A program made the translations under genes and the position numbers. 64,000 nucleotides of DNA from positions 310,001-374,000 of the forward strand of contig NZ_WJBU01000002.1 of the NCBI RefSeq assembly GCF_009646335.1, in the 5' to 3' direction. Below are positions 18,793-27,250 of this stretch, in pieces. The DNA comes from Caenimonas koreensis DSM 17982. Lineage in GTDB: Bacteria > Pseudomonadota > Gammaproteobacteria > Burkholderiales > Burkholderiaceae_C. The notes under the pieces were generated by a model that searched no databases, was not told where the DNA came from, and worked only from the letters and a program-made list of their open reading frames with translations. Every line of letters starts with the position of its first letter. Within the stretch, counting starts at the first letter, position 1.

Positions 18793-19881
18793 ATGGCCAT
18801 GCAGCAATCCCGATCGACCCAAGGCCGCGGCCGCTTGTACGACAGCGTCGTCGACACAGTCGGCGACACCCCTTGCATCCGGCTGAATCACATTGCGCCC
18901 AAGCATGTGCGCCTGTATGTGAAAGCCGAATTCTTCAACCCGGCAGGCTCCGTCAAAGACAGGCTGGCAGCCAGCATCATTGAAGAGGCCGAGCGCCGCG
19001 GCGACTTGAAGCCGGGGCAGACCGTGGTGGAGGCAACCAGCGGCAATACCGGCATCGGCCTGGCCATGGTCTGCGCGGCCAAGGGCTACCCGCTGGTGAT
19101 CACCATGGCGGACTCGTTCTCTGTTGAGCGCAGGAAGCTGATGCGATTTCTGGGCGCCAAGGTCGTGCTGACGCCTCGCGCGTCCAAAGCCCTGGGCATG
19201 TACCAGAAGGCGCAGGAGCTGGCGCAGGCCAACGGGTGGTTTTATGCGCGCCAGTTCGAGACGCAGGACAACGCCAAGATTCACGAGAACACCACCGCGC
19301 GCGAACTGTTGGCAGATTTCAAGGACGAGCGCCTCGACTATTGGGTCAGCGGTTACGGCACTGGCGGCACGGTGACGGGCGTGGCCCGCGTGCTGCGCAG
19401 GGAGCGCCCGCAAACGCGCATTGTGCTGAGCGAACCGGCGATGGCGCCGCTGCTGGCCAGTGGTGTTGCGCAGCAGCGCGGTGAGGGCAATGCGCCCGCC
19501 AGCAGCCATCCGGCCTTCACCCCGCACCCGATCCAGGGCTGGACGCCGGACTTCATTCCCTACGTGCTGCAGGAAGCAGTCGACAAGCAGTACTACGACG
19601 AGCTGATCCCGGTGGCGGGTCCTGACGCAATCGCCTGGTCCAAGCGGCTGGCTGCTGAGGAGGGGATCTTCACCGGCATCTCGGGCGGTGCGACGCTCGC
19701 GGTGGCGATCCAGGTGGCGCAGAAAGCACCTGAAGGCTCGGTGCTGTGCTGCATGCTGCCCGACACTGGCGAGCGCTACTTGTCGACACCGCTGTTCGAT
19801 GGCGTCGCCACCGAGATGACCCCGCAGGAAGAGGCGCTGTCGAAGTCCACGCCGGGGTTCCAGATTCCGCCTGCCGCCTGA
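18793..19881 (+). CDS. Cysteine-synthase-like PLP-dependent enzyme
   Basis: 362 residues from ATG 18793, which has AGGAG eight bases upstream; an earlier in-frame ATG at 18724 adds a Cys-rich lead that lacks family features. The PLP lysine is in GSVKDR (55), the Asn loop is TSGNTGIGLA and the phosphate loop is GTGGTVTG. It is somewhat longer than CysK (about 320), and could be a cysteine synthase or a cystathionine beta-synthase-type enzyme without CBS domains. The exact reaction is not determined. Confidence 0.85.
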   Translation: MAMQQSRSTQGRGRLYDSVVDTVGDTPCIRLNHIAPKHVRLYVKAEFFNPAGSVKDRLAASIIEEAERRGDLKPGQTVVEATSGNTGIGLAMVCAAKGYPLVITMADSFSVERRKLMRFLGAKVVLTPRASKALGMYQKAQELAQANGWFYARQFETQDNAKIHENTTARELLADFKDERLDYWVSGYGTGGTVTGVARVLRRERPQTRIVLSEPAMAPLLASGVAQQRGEGNAPASSHPAFTPHPIQGWTPDFIPYVLQEAVDKQYYDELIPVAGPDAIAWSKRLAAEEGIFTGISGGATLAVAIQVAQKAPEGSVLCCMLPDTGERYLSTPLFDGVATEMTPQEEALSKSTPGFQIPPAA

Positions 19882-20016
19882 GCTTGAGGCGAGCCAACCC
19901 ATGAGTGACGCGCCGCCCATCACCCGCGAGCAACTCCTGCGCGTGTGCACGCGCTTATTTGGCGCGAGCTGTTCGGGCGAGTGTTGGGGTGACGGGCGCC
20001 GCACCCATCGCCAACT
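19882..20016. other. Gap with a possible truncated 5' gene fragment
   Basis: An ATG at 19901 begins a plausible protein start (MSDAPPITREQLLRVCTRL), but the frame soon runs into sequence antisense to the MFS gene and loses protein character. Either a gene beginning left behind by a deletion, or chance. Confidence 0.25.
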
Positions 20017-21276
20017 TCACGTGCGGACAGTACCAGCAGGCTCGCGTGGCCGAGTCAGCCACGTAAACACCACGAACGCGGCAATCGTGGCCGCGGGCAG
20101 CGCAAGCTCGCCGTACAGCATGGCGTTGGTGCCGAAGCGGTCATGCACCCATCCGTCAAAGCTTGTCATCACCGCAATCGGCACATTCGCCAGCGCCGAC
20201 ATCAGATTGAAGTTGGTCGCCGCTGATCGCTGCCCGATGGCTTGCAGCACGATGGCCGAATACGCCGCGTAGCCGCACCCGACCACTGCCGAATAAGCCA
20301 TGGTGAAAACGACAAACGATGTGGGCGTGCGTGCGGACCACGCCATGACTACTGCCACAGCCCCAGCTCCCATGCCAAACACGCAATACGCGCGGCCGGG
20401 ACTCATGCGGTCGCACAGGTAGCCGCCCACCATCGCACCTGCCGCTGCAGCGAGCCCGCCTGCAACGCCATTGACCCACGCGACGAGGTCGGCACCGGCA
20501 TTCCACTCACCGGCGATTGCGGACCATGGCGCGGCACCGGATGCGATAGGCAGCACCATCAGGATCAGCGCGAGGTAGCCCACGCGCGAGCGCGCGACTT
20601 CCCACACGTCGGTCGCAACGCCTTTGAGTTCGTCGAAGTACGACGGCGCAGAGTGTGTTCGCATTGCGGCGGGCACAAAGTAAAGGCAGCCCCAGCACGC
20701 AACGCAGATGATGGCGAGTACGCCACCCGAAACCCAGGCCTGCGACACGTGCTCGGCCAGCAGCAGGCCGAGGCCACCGCCGAGGCCCGCGCCGCCGAGG
20801 TTGCCTGCCTGCGACCAGCCGCTCGCGCGGCCCTGCGTTGGCGCGGGCACGCACTGCGCCAGAAAAATTTCGGACGACATGCTCACCAGCGTGGATGCGG
20901 CAGATGAAATGACGGCAAGCACAGTGATCAGTGGCACTTGCTGCGCGGTGGCCGGCAGCACGCTCATCGCCAGAATCGTCCCGCCGACACCCACGGCGCC
21001 CAGGCCGTACCAGAGCTTTGGATTGCCGACCGTATCGACGATGGGCGCCCAGAGGATCTTCCACGTCTGCACCCAGATCGTCGCCGCGATGATGGTGGTG
21101 ATCTCCAGTGTGCTCAAACCCGCGCGGCCCAGCAGGAACGCCAGTGTCACGCTCACATACCCGCTGCTGATGCCGAAAGGCGCGAACAGCGGCAGGAAGA
21201 TGGCGGTGTGGCGCACGACAGCTTGTGTGGGTGGTGCGCCAGCGAGGCTGGAGGGCGAGTCGATGTGCGCAGTCAT
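20017..21276 (-). CDS. MFS transporter (AmpG/PAT-like)
   Basis: 419 residues with about twelve predicted helices. The cytoplasmic loop after TM2 (WAPIVDTVGNPKLWYG) resembles the peptide-acetyl-CoA / AmpG branch of the major facilitator family. Candidate cargo includes muropeptides or acyl-CoA-type compounds, but sequence does not decide this. It starts 20 bp after the stop of the GloVer-repeat gene, which is upstream on the same strand. Confidence 0.82.
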   Translation of the reverse strand: MTAHIDSPSSLAGAPPTQAVVRHTAIFLPLFAPFGISSGYVSVTLAFLLGRAGLSTLEITTIIAATIWVQTWKILWAPIVDTVGNPKLWYGLGAVGVGGTILAMSVLPATAQQVPLITVLAVISSAASTLVSMSSEIFLAQCVPAPTQGRASGWSQAGNLGGAGLGGGLGLLLAEHVSQAWVSGGVLAIICVACWGCLYFVPAAMRTHSAPSYFDELKGVATDVWEVARSRVGYLALILMVLPIASGAAPWSAIAGEWNAGADLVAWVNGVAGGLAAAAGAMVGGYLCDRMSPGRAYCVFGMGAGAVAVVMAWSARTPTSFVVFTMAYSAVVGCGYAAYSAIVLQAIGQRSAATNFNLMSALANVPIAVMTSFDGWVHDRFGTNAMLYGELALPAATIAAFVVFTWLTRPREPAGTVRT

Positions 21277-21296
21277 GGGCGATGCGTCCCGTGGCT

Positions 21297-22535
21297 TCAG
21301 CGCGGCCAGTGGTGCGGCGCCAGGGTGTAGCTGTACACCGCGCCGTGACCCGGCGAACTCCCGCCGACACTTGTCGTGCCGACGAGCAAGCCGCGGTGAA
21401 CCTCGACAGGTGGTGACACGGGTGTGCCACCGTCCATGGGGAAGTACGGGCTGGCAGGCGAAAAGCTGTGCAGGATCGTGACGTGTCCGGTGATCGACAT
21501 TTTGAACAGCGCACCCGCATTGACGTTGTAGCCGGCATTGGTGCCGTAAAAGTTGCCGTCACTCGCGAAGATCAGGCCGGTTGGCCAGTGGCTTTCCAGT
21601 GTCGTCGGCGCGAAGAGATGCATCAGGGTGATGTCGCCGTTCAGCGTCATGCGGAACAAGGCGCCGCCATAGGCCGGTCCGGAGCTGGCCATGGCCCCAT
21701 AGAGCAAACCATCGGGGCCCTCAACAAGGCGCGAGGGGTAAACGCCAGTCGTGGGGCCCTGCAACGAGACCAGGCGGGTGAACCGGCCCGACCGCTCGAA
21801 TCGAAAGAGCGTGCCGTTGCCATGTTCGCCGCCAACGTTCGTGCCGCCGTAGAAGTTGCCATCGCGCGCGCGCACCAGGCCGAATTGAGGAGCAGTGCCG
21901 TCAAGTCCTTTGAGTGCGTAGGCCACGCTGTACGTGCCGTCCGGCGTGATGCGGTAGATCGTGCCTTGCCCGTACTGGCCGCCAAATGCTGTGGTGCCAA
22001 ACATGCTGCCGTCAGGCGCCTCGACGAGCGCGCTAGAGCCGTAGCGTCCGTCATTGGTTGCATCGCCGAAGCTGTGCACTACGCTGTAAACCCCCGCACG
22101 CGAAATGCGAAAGATCGTGCCGCCGTAGTGACGCCCTCCGCCGACTGTGGTGCCCCACAGGCTGCCGTCCGAGGCGCGCGTGAGACTTGCCTCTGGCCAG
22201 AAGCCGTCTTGCCCGTCCTGGATGAAGGAGTGCACCAGCGTCATCTGGCCCGCGAGCGACAGCTGGTACAGCGCACCGGTGCCGTAAGCACCGCCATCGC
22301 GAGTGACGCCCCAGTAGACCTCGCTATCGCGGCGCGAGACGCGCACGGGAGCCGAATGGGGTGCGCTGCCGCGCGCCTGGTCGAATTCGAACAGATTCTT
22401 GAATTCCGCAACGCGATGAATTCCAGCGAGCGCGGGTGCGTCTGCGTCAGCGGCCGCATTTGCGTGGCCGCAAGCAACGAGGCCGGCAGACGCGAACACC
22501 AGCGCGGCAACGACGCCGTGGACGGAAAGCCTCAT
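21297..22535 (-). CDS. GloVer-repeat (TIGR03803-type) extracellular protein
   Basis: 412 residues. The N-terminus is a lipoprotein-like signal with lipobox LVAC (19-22). The rest is about seven repeats of roughly 50 residues, each with a DG-x-(L/F)YG-T motif, a GG-x-YG-GT(I/L)(F/Y)R motif and a hydrophobic HSF strand, the pattern of the GloVer repeat family and probably a beta-propeller. Function in this family is not established; surface or periplasmic location is likely. Confidence 0.85.
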   Translation of the reverse strand: MRLSVHGVVAALVFASAGLVACGHANAAADADAPALAGIHRVAEFKNLFEFDQARGSAPHSAPVRVSRRDSEVYWGVTRDGGAYGTGALYQLSLAGQMTLVHSFIQDGQDGFWPEASLTRASDGSLWGTTVGGGRHYGGTIFRISRAGVYSVVHSFGDATNDGRYGSSALVEAPDGSMFGTTAFGGQYGQGTIYRITPDGTYSVAYALKGLDGTAPQFGLVRARDGNFYGGTNVGGEHGNGTLFRFERSGRFTRLVSLQGPTTGVYPSRLVEGPDGLLYGAMASSGPAYGGALFRMTLNGDITLMHLFAPTTLESHWPTGLIFASDGNFYGTNAGYNVNAGALFKMSITGHVTILHSFSPASPYFPMDGGTPVSPPVEVHRGLLVGTTSVGGSSPGHGAVYSYTLAPHHWPR

Positions 22536-22849
22536 GAAACCCTCACTGGACTGGAACAGACGGGCCAGTGTAGTGGGGACGCAGTCGCTTCACTTCTAGG
22601 CGCCGCTGCGATCCGGAGTCCGCAGCCGCGGGACTGTGCCGCCTGCTCCCGTCTGCCACTCGAGTCCGGCGCCCAGGGCGGCCGCACGGGCTCGCATGTT
22701 CTTCTGCCCTTCCCCGCGCGAGATTGCGGCGTTGGGCTCCATCGGCGTGAGCACGGCGCCGATCAGAAACTCAAACGGGAGCGGGGCGGTGACTTTGAAA
22801 GAGAAGCGCTGACTTCTGCGCGCCACAGCTGGCGCAAGTGCTCGCTGAA
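22536..22849. other. Gap of 314 bp; possible C-terminal protein fragment on minus strand
   Basis: No complete gene is seen. The minus strand from about 22800 to 22596 is open and partly protein-like (FKVTAPLPFEFLIGAVLTPM, then an Ala/Arg-rich helix), ending in a stop. There is no believable start, because further upstream the frame is antisense to or overlaps the next gene. It may be a decayed gene end. Confidence 0.35.
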
Positions 22850-23323
22850 CTACTTTGATTGGCGCGCGGCCAGCACGCGGCCATCGTTCGCGTCGATGTC
22901 GAGGTGCCACATCGAGCCGCTGTCTGCACTGAAAATTGCGCCGAACGCGCCGGGTGCACTCAGCAGCGGTGGCGAGAACCAGCTGAATATGCCTGGGCAG
23001 TCACTTCCGTTGATGTGTACGCGATTGTTGATCACCATTCGCAGCGAGCCGTCGCCGTTGACCACCCTGAGCTCGCACGTCGGCGGGTTGTTGCCATGGT
23101 CATAGAGCGCGACAACACCGTCGCGCTCCGGCAAGACCTGTGCGTGCATCCCGAACCTGTTGGCGATCAGCACCGTGCGGCCGTCAAACTCCCATCGTGC
23201 CTGGACCACCCTTTTGGGAGATACGCCCTGCGCGACGAATTCATCAACCGTCATTGTTTCGGGTTTGAGCCTGCCATCTTCGCGGATCTCTACAAATTGC
23301 CGAATGCCACTCATTGTTTTCAT
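22850..23323 (-). CDS. Hypothetical protein
   Basis: 157 residues, soluble, mostly beta-type composition, no signal peptide. Not recognised. The ending contains DSGSMWHLDIDANDGRVLA. It is flanked by gaps on both sides and not obviously in an operon. Confidence 0.6.
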   Translation of the reverse strand: MKTMSGIRQFVEIREDGRLKPETMTVDEFVAQGVSPKRVVQARWEFDGRTVLIANRFGMHAQVLPERDGVVALYDHGNNPPTCELRVVNGDGSLRMVINNRVHINGSDCPGIFSWFSPPLLSAPGAFGAIFSADSGSMWHLDIDANDGRVLAARQSK

Positions 23324-23489
23324 CTCCCTGGGGCGCCATCCGAGCCATCGTCAAATGCGCGCAGCCTGCTCGCACCCGTGCTGAGGTGCTTAAACGCGGC
23401 TTGATGCTACAGACCGGAGTTCTGGCCAGCTTCATACCTAAGTCGCACACTGATGTGCGCGGAGGTGATCGGCGTCTATCGCGTGTTTT

Positions 23490-24611
23490 TCAGGCTGCTG
23501 CTTCGCTCTCGACATGACGGGCCGCGACGCGCAGGGCCGCGACGGCGCCTGCAACGATGCCGCCCACAGTCAGCACCGATCCCAGCGACAGCATCGCGAG
23601 CCCGGTGAGCCCCTGGCCGATCGTGCAGCCCAGTGCGGTGACCCCGCCAAAGCCCATCAGCATGCCGCCTGCCAGGTGCGACACGAGCATCTTCGCGTTC
23701 TGGAACGACTCAAGCCGGAAGTCGCCGCGCAGTTTGGCCATGACGAAGCTGCCGATCAGCACGCCGAGCGCCGCAGTGATGCCGAAGGTGGCGTTGGTGT
23801 TCTTGTCGGACCACAGCGTCAGCAGGTCGAGCGCCTGCCCCATGGGCGCCACGAACGACAGGCCTTCGGGCCGCCGCGATTGGGTGCCCAGCCAGGCAGG
23901 CTCTAGCGTTTCAGGGTGCTCCGCCAGGAAGCCCCAGTGACCCGTGATCAGCCACGCTGCGGGCACCAGCAGGCCGACAGCGATGCCGCCAACCCAGTGA
24001 CTCTTGTCGAGCGTGGCACGGTGCCGCCACCACAGCGCGAGCGCAAAGGCAGCAAGCGCGGCCACCAGCAACCACCTCACCACCGGTGCAGGCGCGCCCG
24101 CGAGCGCAGCGAGCGAGCCCATGTCTTGCGGCGATGCCAGCGTGATGCTCCACACGTCGAGTGCGTCTACACGTGGTGAAGCAAAGAGCCCGCGCAGTGT
24201 CATGAGCGCAGCGATCGCCGTCACGATCAAGGTGATGAGTGCCTTGAGGTCGCCCGCACCGGTCTTGACCAGGCTGCGCTGCGGGCAGCCACCAGCCAGC
24301 ACCATGCCGTAGCCGAAGATTGCTCCACCCACGAGGCATGACACCCAGGTGAGCCGGTTGCTCCACGCGAGCGCGCGTGTGGCGTCGAACAGGTTCAGGC
24401 TTACCAGCAACTGTGTGCCAATGGCCGCCACCGCAATGGCCAGCATCCACGAGACGAAGCGCGACGTGCCGCGGAACACGACCCAGTCGGCGATGGCTCC
24501 GCGCACACAAAATCGTGACCACTGGCCGACGGCGCCAAACAGGAGCCCGAGCACAAGGCCGCCCCACAGGACGAATTGGGTGATGGCTTGCGGGGAGGAG
24601 AGGGATGTCAT
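23490..24611 (-). CDS. YeeE/YedE family sulfur-compound transporter
   Basis: 373 residues with about nine or ten helices. The conserved cysteine sites of YeeE/YedE proteins are present: GGCPQRSL and ALGCTIGQG. In E. coli and other bacteria YeeE (TsuA) imports thiosulfate through a relay of these cysteines. The gene is divergent from an exported DsrE protein 74 bp away, which supports a role in sulfur traffic. Confidence 0.9.
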   Translation of the reverse strand: MTSLSSPQAITQFVLWGGLVLGLLFGAVGQWSRFCVRGAIADWVVFRGTSRFVSWMLAIAVAAIGTQLLVSLNLFDATRALAWSNRLTWVSCLVGGAIFGYGMVLAGGCPQRSLVKTGAGDLKALITLIVTAIAALMTLRGLFASPRVDALDVWSITLASPQDMGSLAALAGAPAPVVRWLLVAALAAFALALWWRHRATLDKSHWVGGIAVGLLVPAAWLITGHWGFLAEHPETLEPAWLGTQSRRPEGLSFVAPMGQALDLLTLWSDKNTNATFGITAALGVLIGSFVMAKLRGDFRLESFQNAKMLVSHLAGGMLMGFGGVTALGCTIGQGLTGLAMLSLGSVLTVGGIVAGAVAALRVAARHVESEAAA

Positions 24612-24685
24612 GACACGAGATTCTGCCTTGGCGTGAAATACATCAGTTGGTGGTAATCTAAGCGCCGATCATCAGGAGACAGAAG

Positions 24686-25114
24686 ATGAAGCTGGCAATT
24701 CGCATCTGGGTGGCTCTCGCACTTGCATTCGGCCTCGCGGGCTTCGCCGTTGCGCAGGACAAGGTCGTCTATCACATCGACAGCGCAGCGACCCAGGCGA
24801 CCAAGGGGCTGCGCAACATCCGCAATCACCTGGACGTGGCGCCTGCCACGAAGATCGTCGTCGTGACGCACGCGGAAGGTATCGACTTCCTGATGGAAGG
24901 CGCCAAAGACGCAAAGAACCCCGACATCGACTACGCCTCGCTCGTGAGCGCGCTCAAGGCGCGCGGCGTTGTGTTCGAGGTGTGCGAGATCACGCTGCGC
25001 AGCCGCAATATCTCCAAGGACAAATTCATTCTTGATGCCGAGTTTGTTCCTTCCGGCGTGGTGCGCATTGGCCAGCTGCAGTCGCGCGAGCATTTCGCAT
25101 ATATCAAGCCCTGA
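24686..25114 (+). CDS. Exported DsrE-family protein
   Basis: 142 residues with a signal peptide (1-23, cut after AVA). The mature part has the DsrE/DsrF-like fold (VVYHIDS, KIVVVTHAEGIDFLM) and a conserved cysteine in EVCEITLRSR. DsrE-type proteins pass sulfur groups or act as thiol-binding subunits. The divergent YeeE neighbour suggests it works on sulfur compounds in the periplasm. AGGAGA about 10 bases before the ATG is a good ribosome site. Confidence 0.85.
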   Translation: MKLAIRIWVALALAFGLAGFAVAQDKVVYHIDSAATQATKGLRNIRNHLDVAPATKIVVVTHAEGIDFLMEGAKDAKNPDIDYASLVSALKARGVVFEVCEITLRSRNISKDKFILDAEFVPSGVVRIGQLQSREHFAYIKP

Positions 25115-25160
25115 ACACAAACCCGCGCGCTCTGGCCGTCTGGCAACTGGCGCCTGCCCC

Positions 25161-26576
25161 GTGAAGCCAGAGATACCGCCCGCCATCGCCACGCCTGCCG
25201 AATCACGGTGGGTAGAGTCCGAGCTCATTCGCAGCCTGATGCGAACAGCGCGCAACACGCAGGTCGCCAGCCTGGTGCTGATCCCGGTTTTTCTGTCGGT
25301 GCTGTGGAACGACGCGCCGCTCGGCTCGCTGGTGCTGTGGAGCCTTGCCGCACTTGCCATCGTCGGCGCGCGCTTCTGGGTGATTCGCCGCTACGTGCAG
25401 CACGTGATGGCTGCAGGGGCCGACGCCCATCTTGCGTTCTTCGAGCGCTACCAGCTGCTCTGGCCGGCCAGCGCCATGGTGTGGGGATTGTCCACGCTGC
25501 TGTACTTCGACCGCGCGTCGCTGGACGACCAGTTCGTGTGCTGGCTGGTGCTGGCGGGCCTGGCGATGTTCTCGATCAACAGCCTGTCGAGCCACCTGCG
25601 CACCGTCAGGCGCTATCTCGATGTGCTGGCAGGCACGGCGCTCGCGGTGATGCTCTGGCGCATCGGCGTCGAGCTGCAATTCGGCGGGCCCGCCTATCAC
25701 TACTGGATCATCGCGCTGCTCGGGATTTTCTGGCAGGTGCTGCGTCAGGCGGGGCTGCGCCTGCACATCACGCATCGCAAGAATTTCGAGCTGCAGTTTC
25801 GCAACAGCCAGCTGATCGACTCGCTCACCCGCCAGACGCAGGCTGCGCTCGATGCGGTCGAGATCAAGAACCGCTTTCTCGCCAGTGCCGCGCATGACTT
25901 GAGGCAGCCCGTGCACGCGCTGGGGCTCTACGCAGACTGGCTGGGTTCCGAGCCCGAGCTTGTGCATCAGCTCGCGCCCAAGATTGTTGAATCGACAAAG
26001 GCAGTCAACGCGCTGTTCGACTCGCTCTTTGACATGGTGCGGCTGGACTCCGGCAAGATCAAACTCAACATCGAGCCTGTTGATTTGCCCCGGCTGCTGC
26101 ACGACCTGGAACTGCAGTACCGGCCGCTGGCTGAAGCGCGCGGACTGCAATTTCGCGTTCACGCTACCCCCGGCACCGTCATGTCGGATCCGATTTTGCT
26201 CAGCCGGATCGTGGGCAACCTCGTGTCGAACGCCGTGAAGTACACGCCGCACGGCGGCGTGCTGCTGGCCTCGCGATCGTCCGCACGCGGCTGCCGCATC
26301 GAGGTGTGGGACACCGGCCTGGGCATTGCACCCGTGCACCAGCGCGAAATCTTCCGGGAGTTCTACAAGGTGCCTGGCCACGCAGGAACCGAAGACGGTT
26401 TCGGACTGGGCCTGTATATCGTCGCGCGGCTGGCGACGATTCTTGGACATCCTGTGGGCCTGGCCTCACGCGTGGGCAAGGGTACGGTGTTCAGGCTGTT
26501 GCTCAAGCCCACTAACCCGCAAGACGCAGCCGACAGGGCGGCCGCGTCGGTCGCTCAGCTGGTCAACATGCCGTGA
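25161..26576 (+). CDS. Membrane sensor histidine kinase
   Basis: 471 residues from GTG 25161, the start that includes all hydrophobic segments; ATG 25239 is an alternative. About six helices lie between residues 35 and 195 with no obvious sensor domain. The HisKA box has the phospho-His in ASAAHDLRQP (245), followed by an HATPase with N-box NLVSNAVKYTP, G1 DTGLG and G2 GLGLYIV. It converges with a LuxR-type response regulator, their 3' ends overlapping by 22 bp; pairing of the two is likely. Confidence 0.92.
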   Translation: MKPEIPPAIATPAESRWVESELIRSLMRTARNTQVASLVLIPVFLSVLWNDAPLGSLVLWSLAALAIVGARFWVIRRYVQHVMAAGADAHLAFFERYQLLWPASAMVWGLSTLLYFDRASLDDQFVCWLVLAGLAMFSINSLSSHLRTVRRYLDVLAGTALAVMLWRIGVELQFGGPAYHYWIIALLGIFWQVLRQAGLRLHITHRKNFELQFRNSQLIDSLTRQTQAALDAVEIKNRFLASAAHDLRQPVHALGLYADWLGSEPELVHQLAPKIVESTKAVNALFDSLFDMVRLDSGKIKLNIEPVDLPRLLHDLELQYRPLAEARGLQFRVHATPGTVMSDPILLSRIVGNLVSNAVKYTPHGGVLLASRSSARGCRIEVWDTGLGIAPVHQREIFREFYKVPGHAGTEDGFGLGLYIVARLATILGHPVGLASRVGKGTVFRLLLKPTNPQDAADRAAASVAQLVNMP

Positions 26577-27187
26577 GTGCGCGCGTAGTGAATCGTCTGC
26601 GTGCGGCTCTTGACGCCCAGGCGGCGGAACAGGCGCCAGAGGTGGACCTTCACGGTGTGCTCGCTGATGCCGAGTTCGTCAGCGATATCGCGGTTGGACA
26701 AGCCGCGGTCCAGCATGACGATCAACTGCTTCTGGCGCTTTGACAGCTTGTTGTCGCTCGGGCTGAGTTCCTCGAAGCCGCCATCGGCGTTGAGCAGCGC
26801 ACGAAGCGCACTGCCGATTTCCTGGGCGCCGGACGACTTCTCGATGTAAATGTCAGCGCCCGCGTCGATGCAGCTTTCTTCCGCGTCGGCCGCAGGTGAG
26901 GCGGAGAGCACGGCCAGCGGTGCGTCGCCATAGCGCTTCTTGATTTCATGGATGCCGGAGGTGCCTGTGGTGTCGGGCAGTTTCAGGTCGAGGCAGATCA
27001 GGTCCGGCGTGCCGTGCTGGCGTACCGCAGACTCGATGCCGCCAAGGCGGTCGAGTTCAATGACATTCGAGCCGGGGCGCAGCCGGCGCAGCAGCATGAC
27101 CACGGCTTCTCGCATGAGCGGATGGTCGTCAATGACATACAGGTTCATCGGCTTGGGAGCGGGGGTTTTGATCGAATCGACGGGCAT
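26555..27187 (-). CDS. LuxR/NarL-family response regulator
   Basis: 210 residues. The receiver domain (15-135) has acidic residues D20/D21, phospho-Asp in LICLDLKLPD (67) and Lys in YIEKSS. The C-terminal LuxR HTH (about 145-205) has the marker LSNRDIADELGISEHTVKVH. It probably answers to the histidine kinase converging from the left. The 22-bp antisense overlap of the two coding ends is unusual for a two-component pair. Confidence 0.93.
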   Translation of the reverse strand: MPVDSIKTPAPKPMNLYVIDDHPLMREAVVMLLRRLRPGSNVIELDRLGGIESAVRQHGTPDLICLDLKLPDTTGTSGIHEIKKRYGDAPLAVLSASPAADAEESCIDAGADIYIEKSSGAQEIGSALRALLNADGGFEELSPSDNKLSKRQKQLIVMLDRGLSNRDIADELGISEHTVKVHLWRLFRRLGVKSRTQTIHYARTHGMLTS

Positions 27188-27250
27188 AGACTTAAGGATA
27201 ACCTCGAATACGCAGGTTCTGCGCGCTGTGCGCTTTTAGCATGCCATCAG

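Noticed and set aside
21468..23105. 545-codon plus-strand frame across the GloVer gene and the following gap
   Set aside because: Composition is unlike real proteins, and the minus strand shows regular repeats and a lipoprotein signal.
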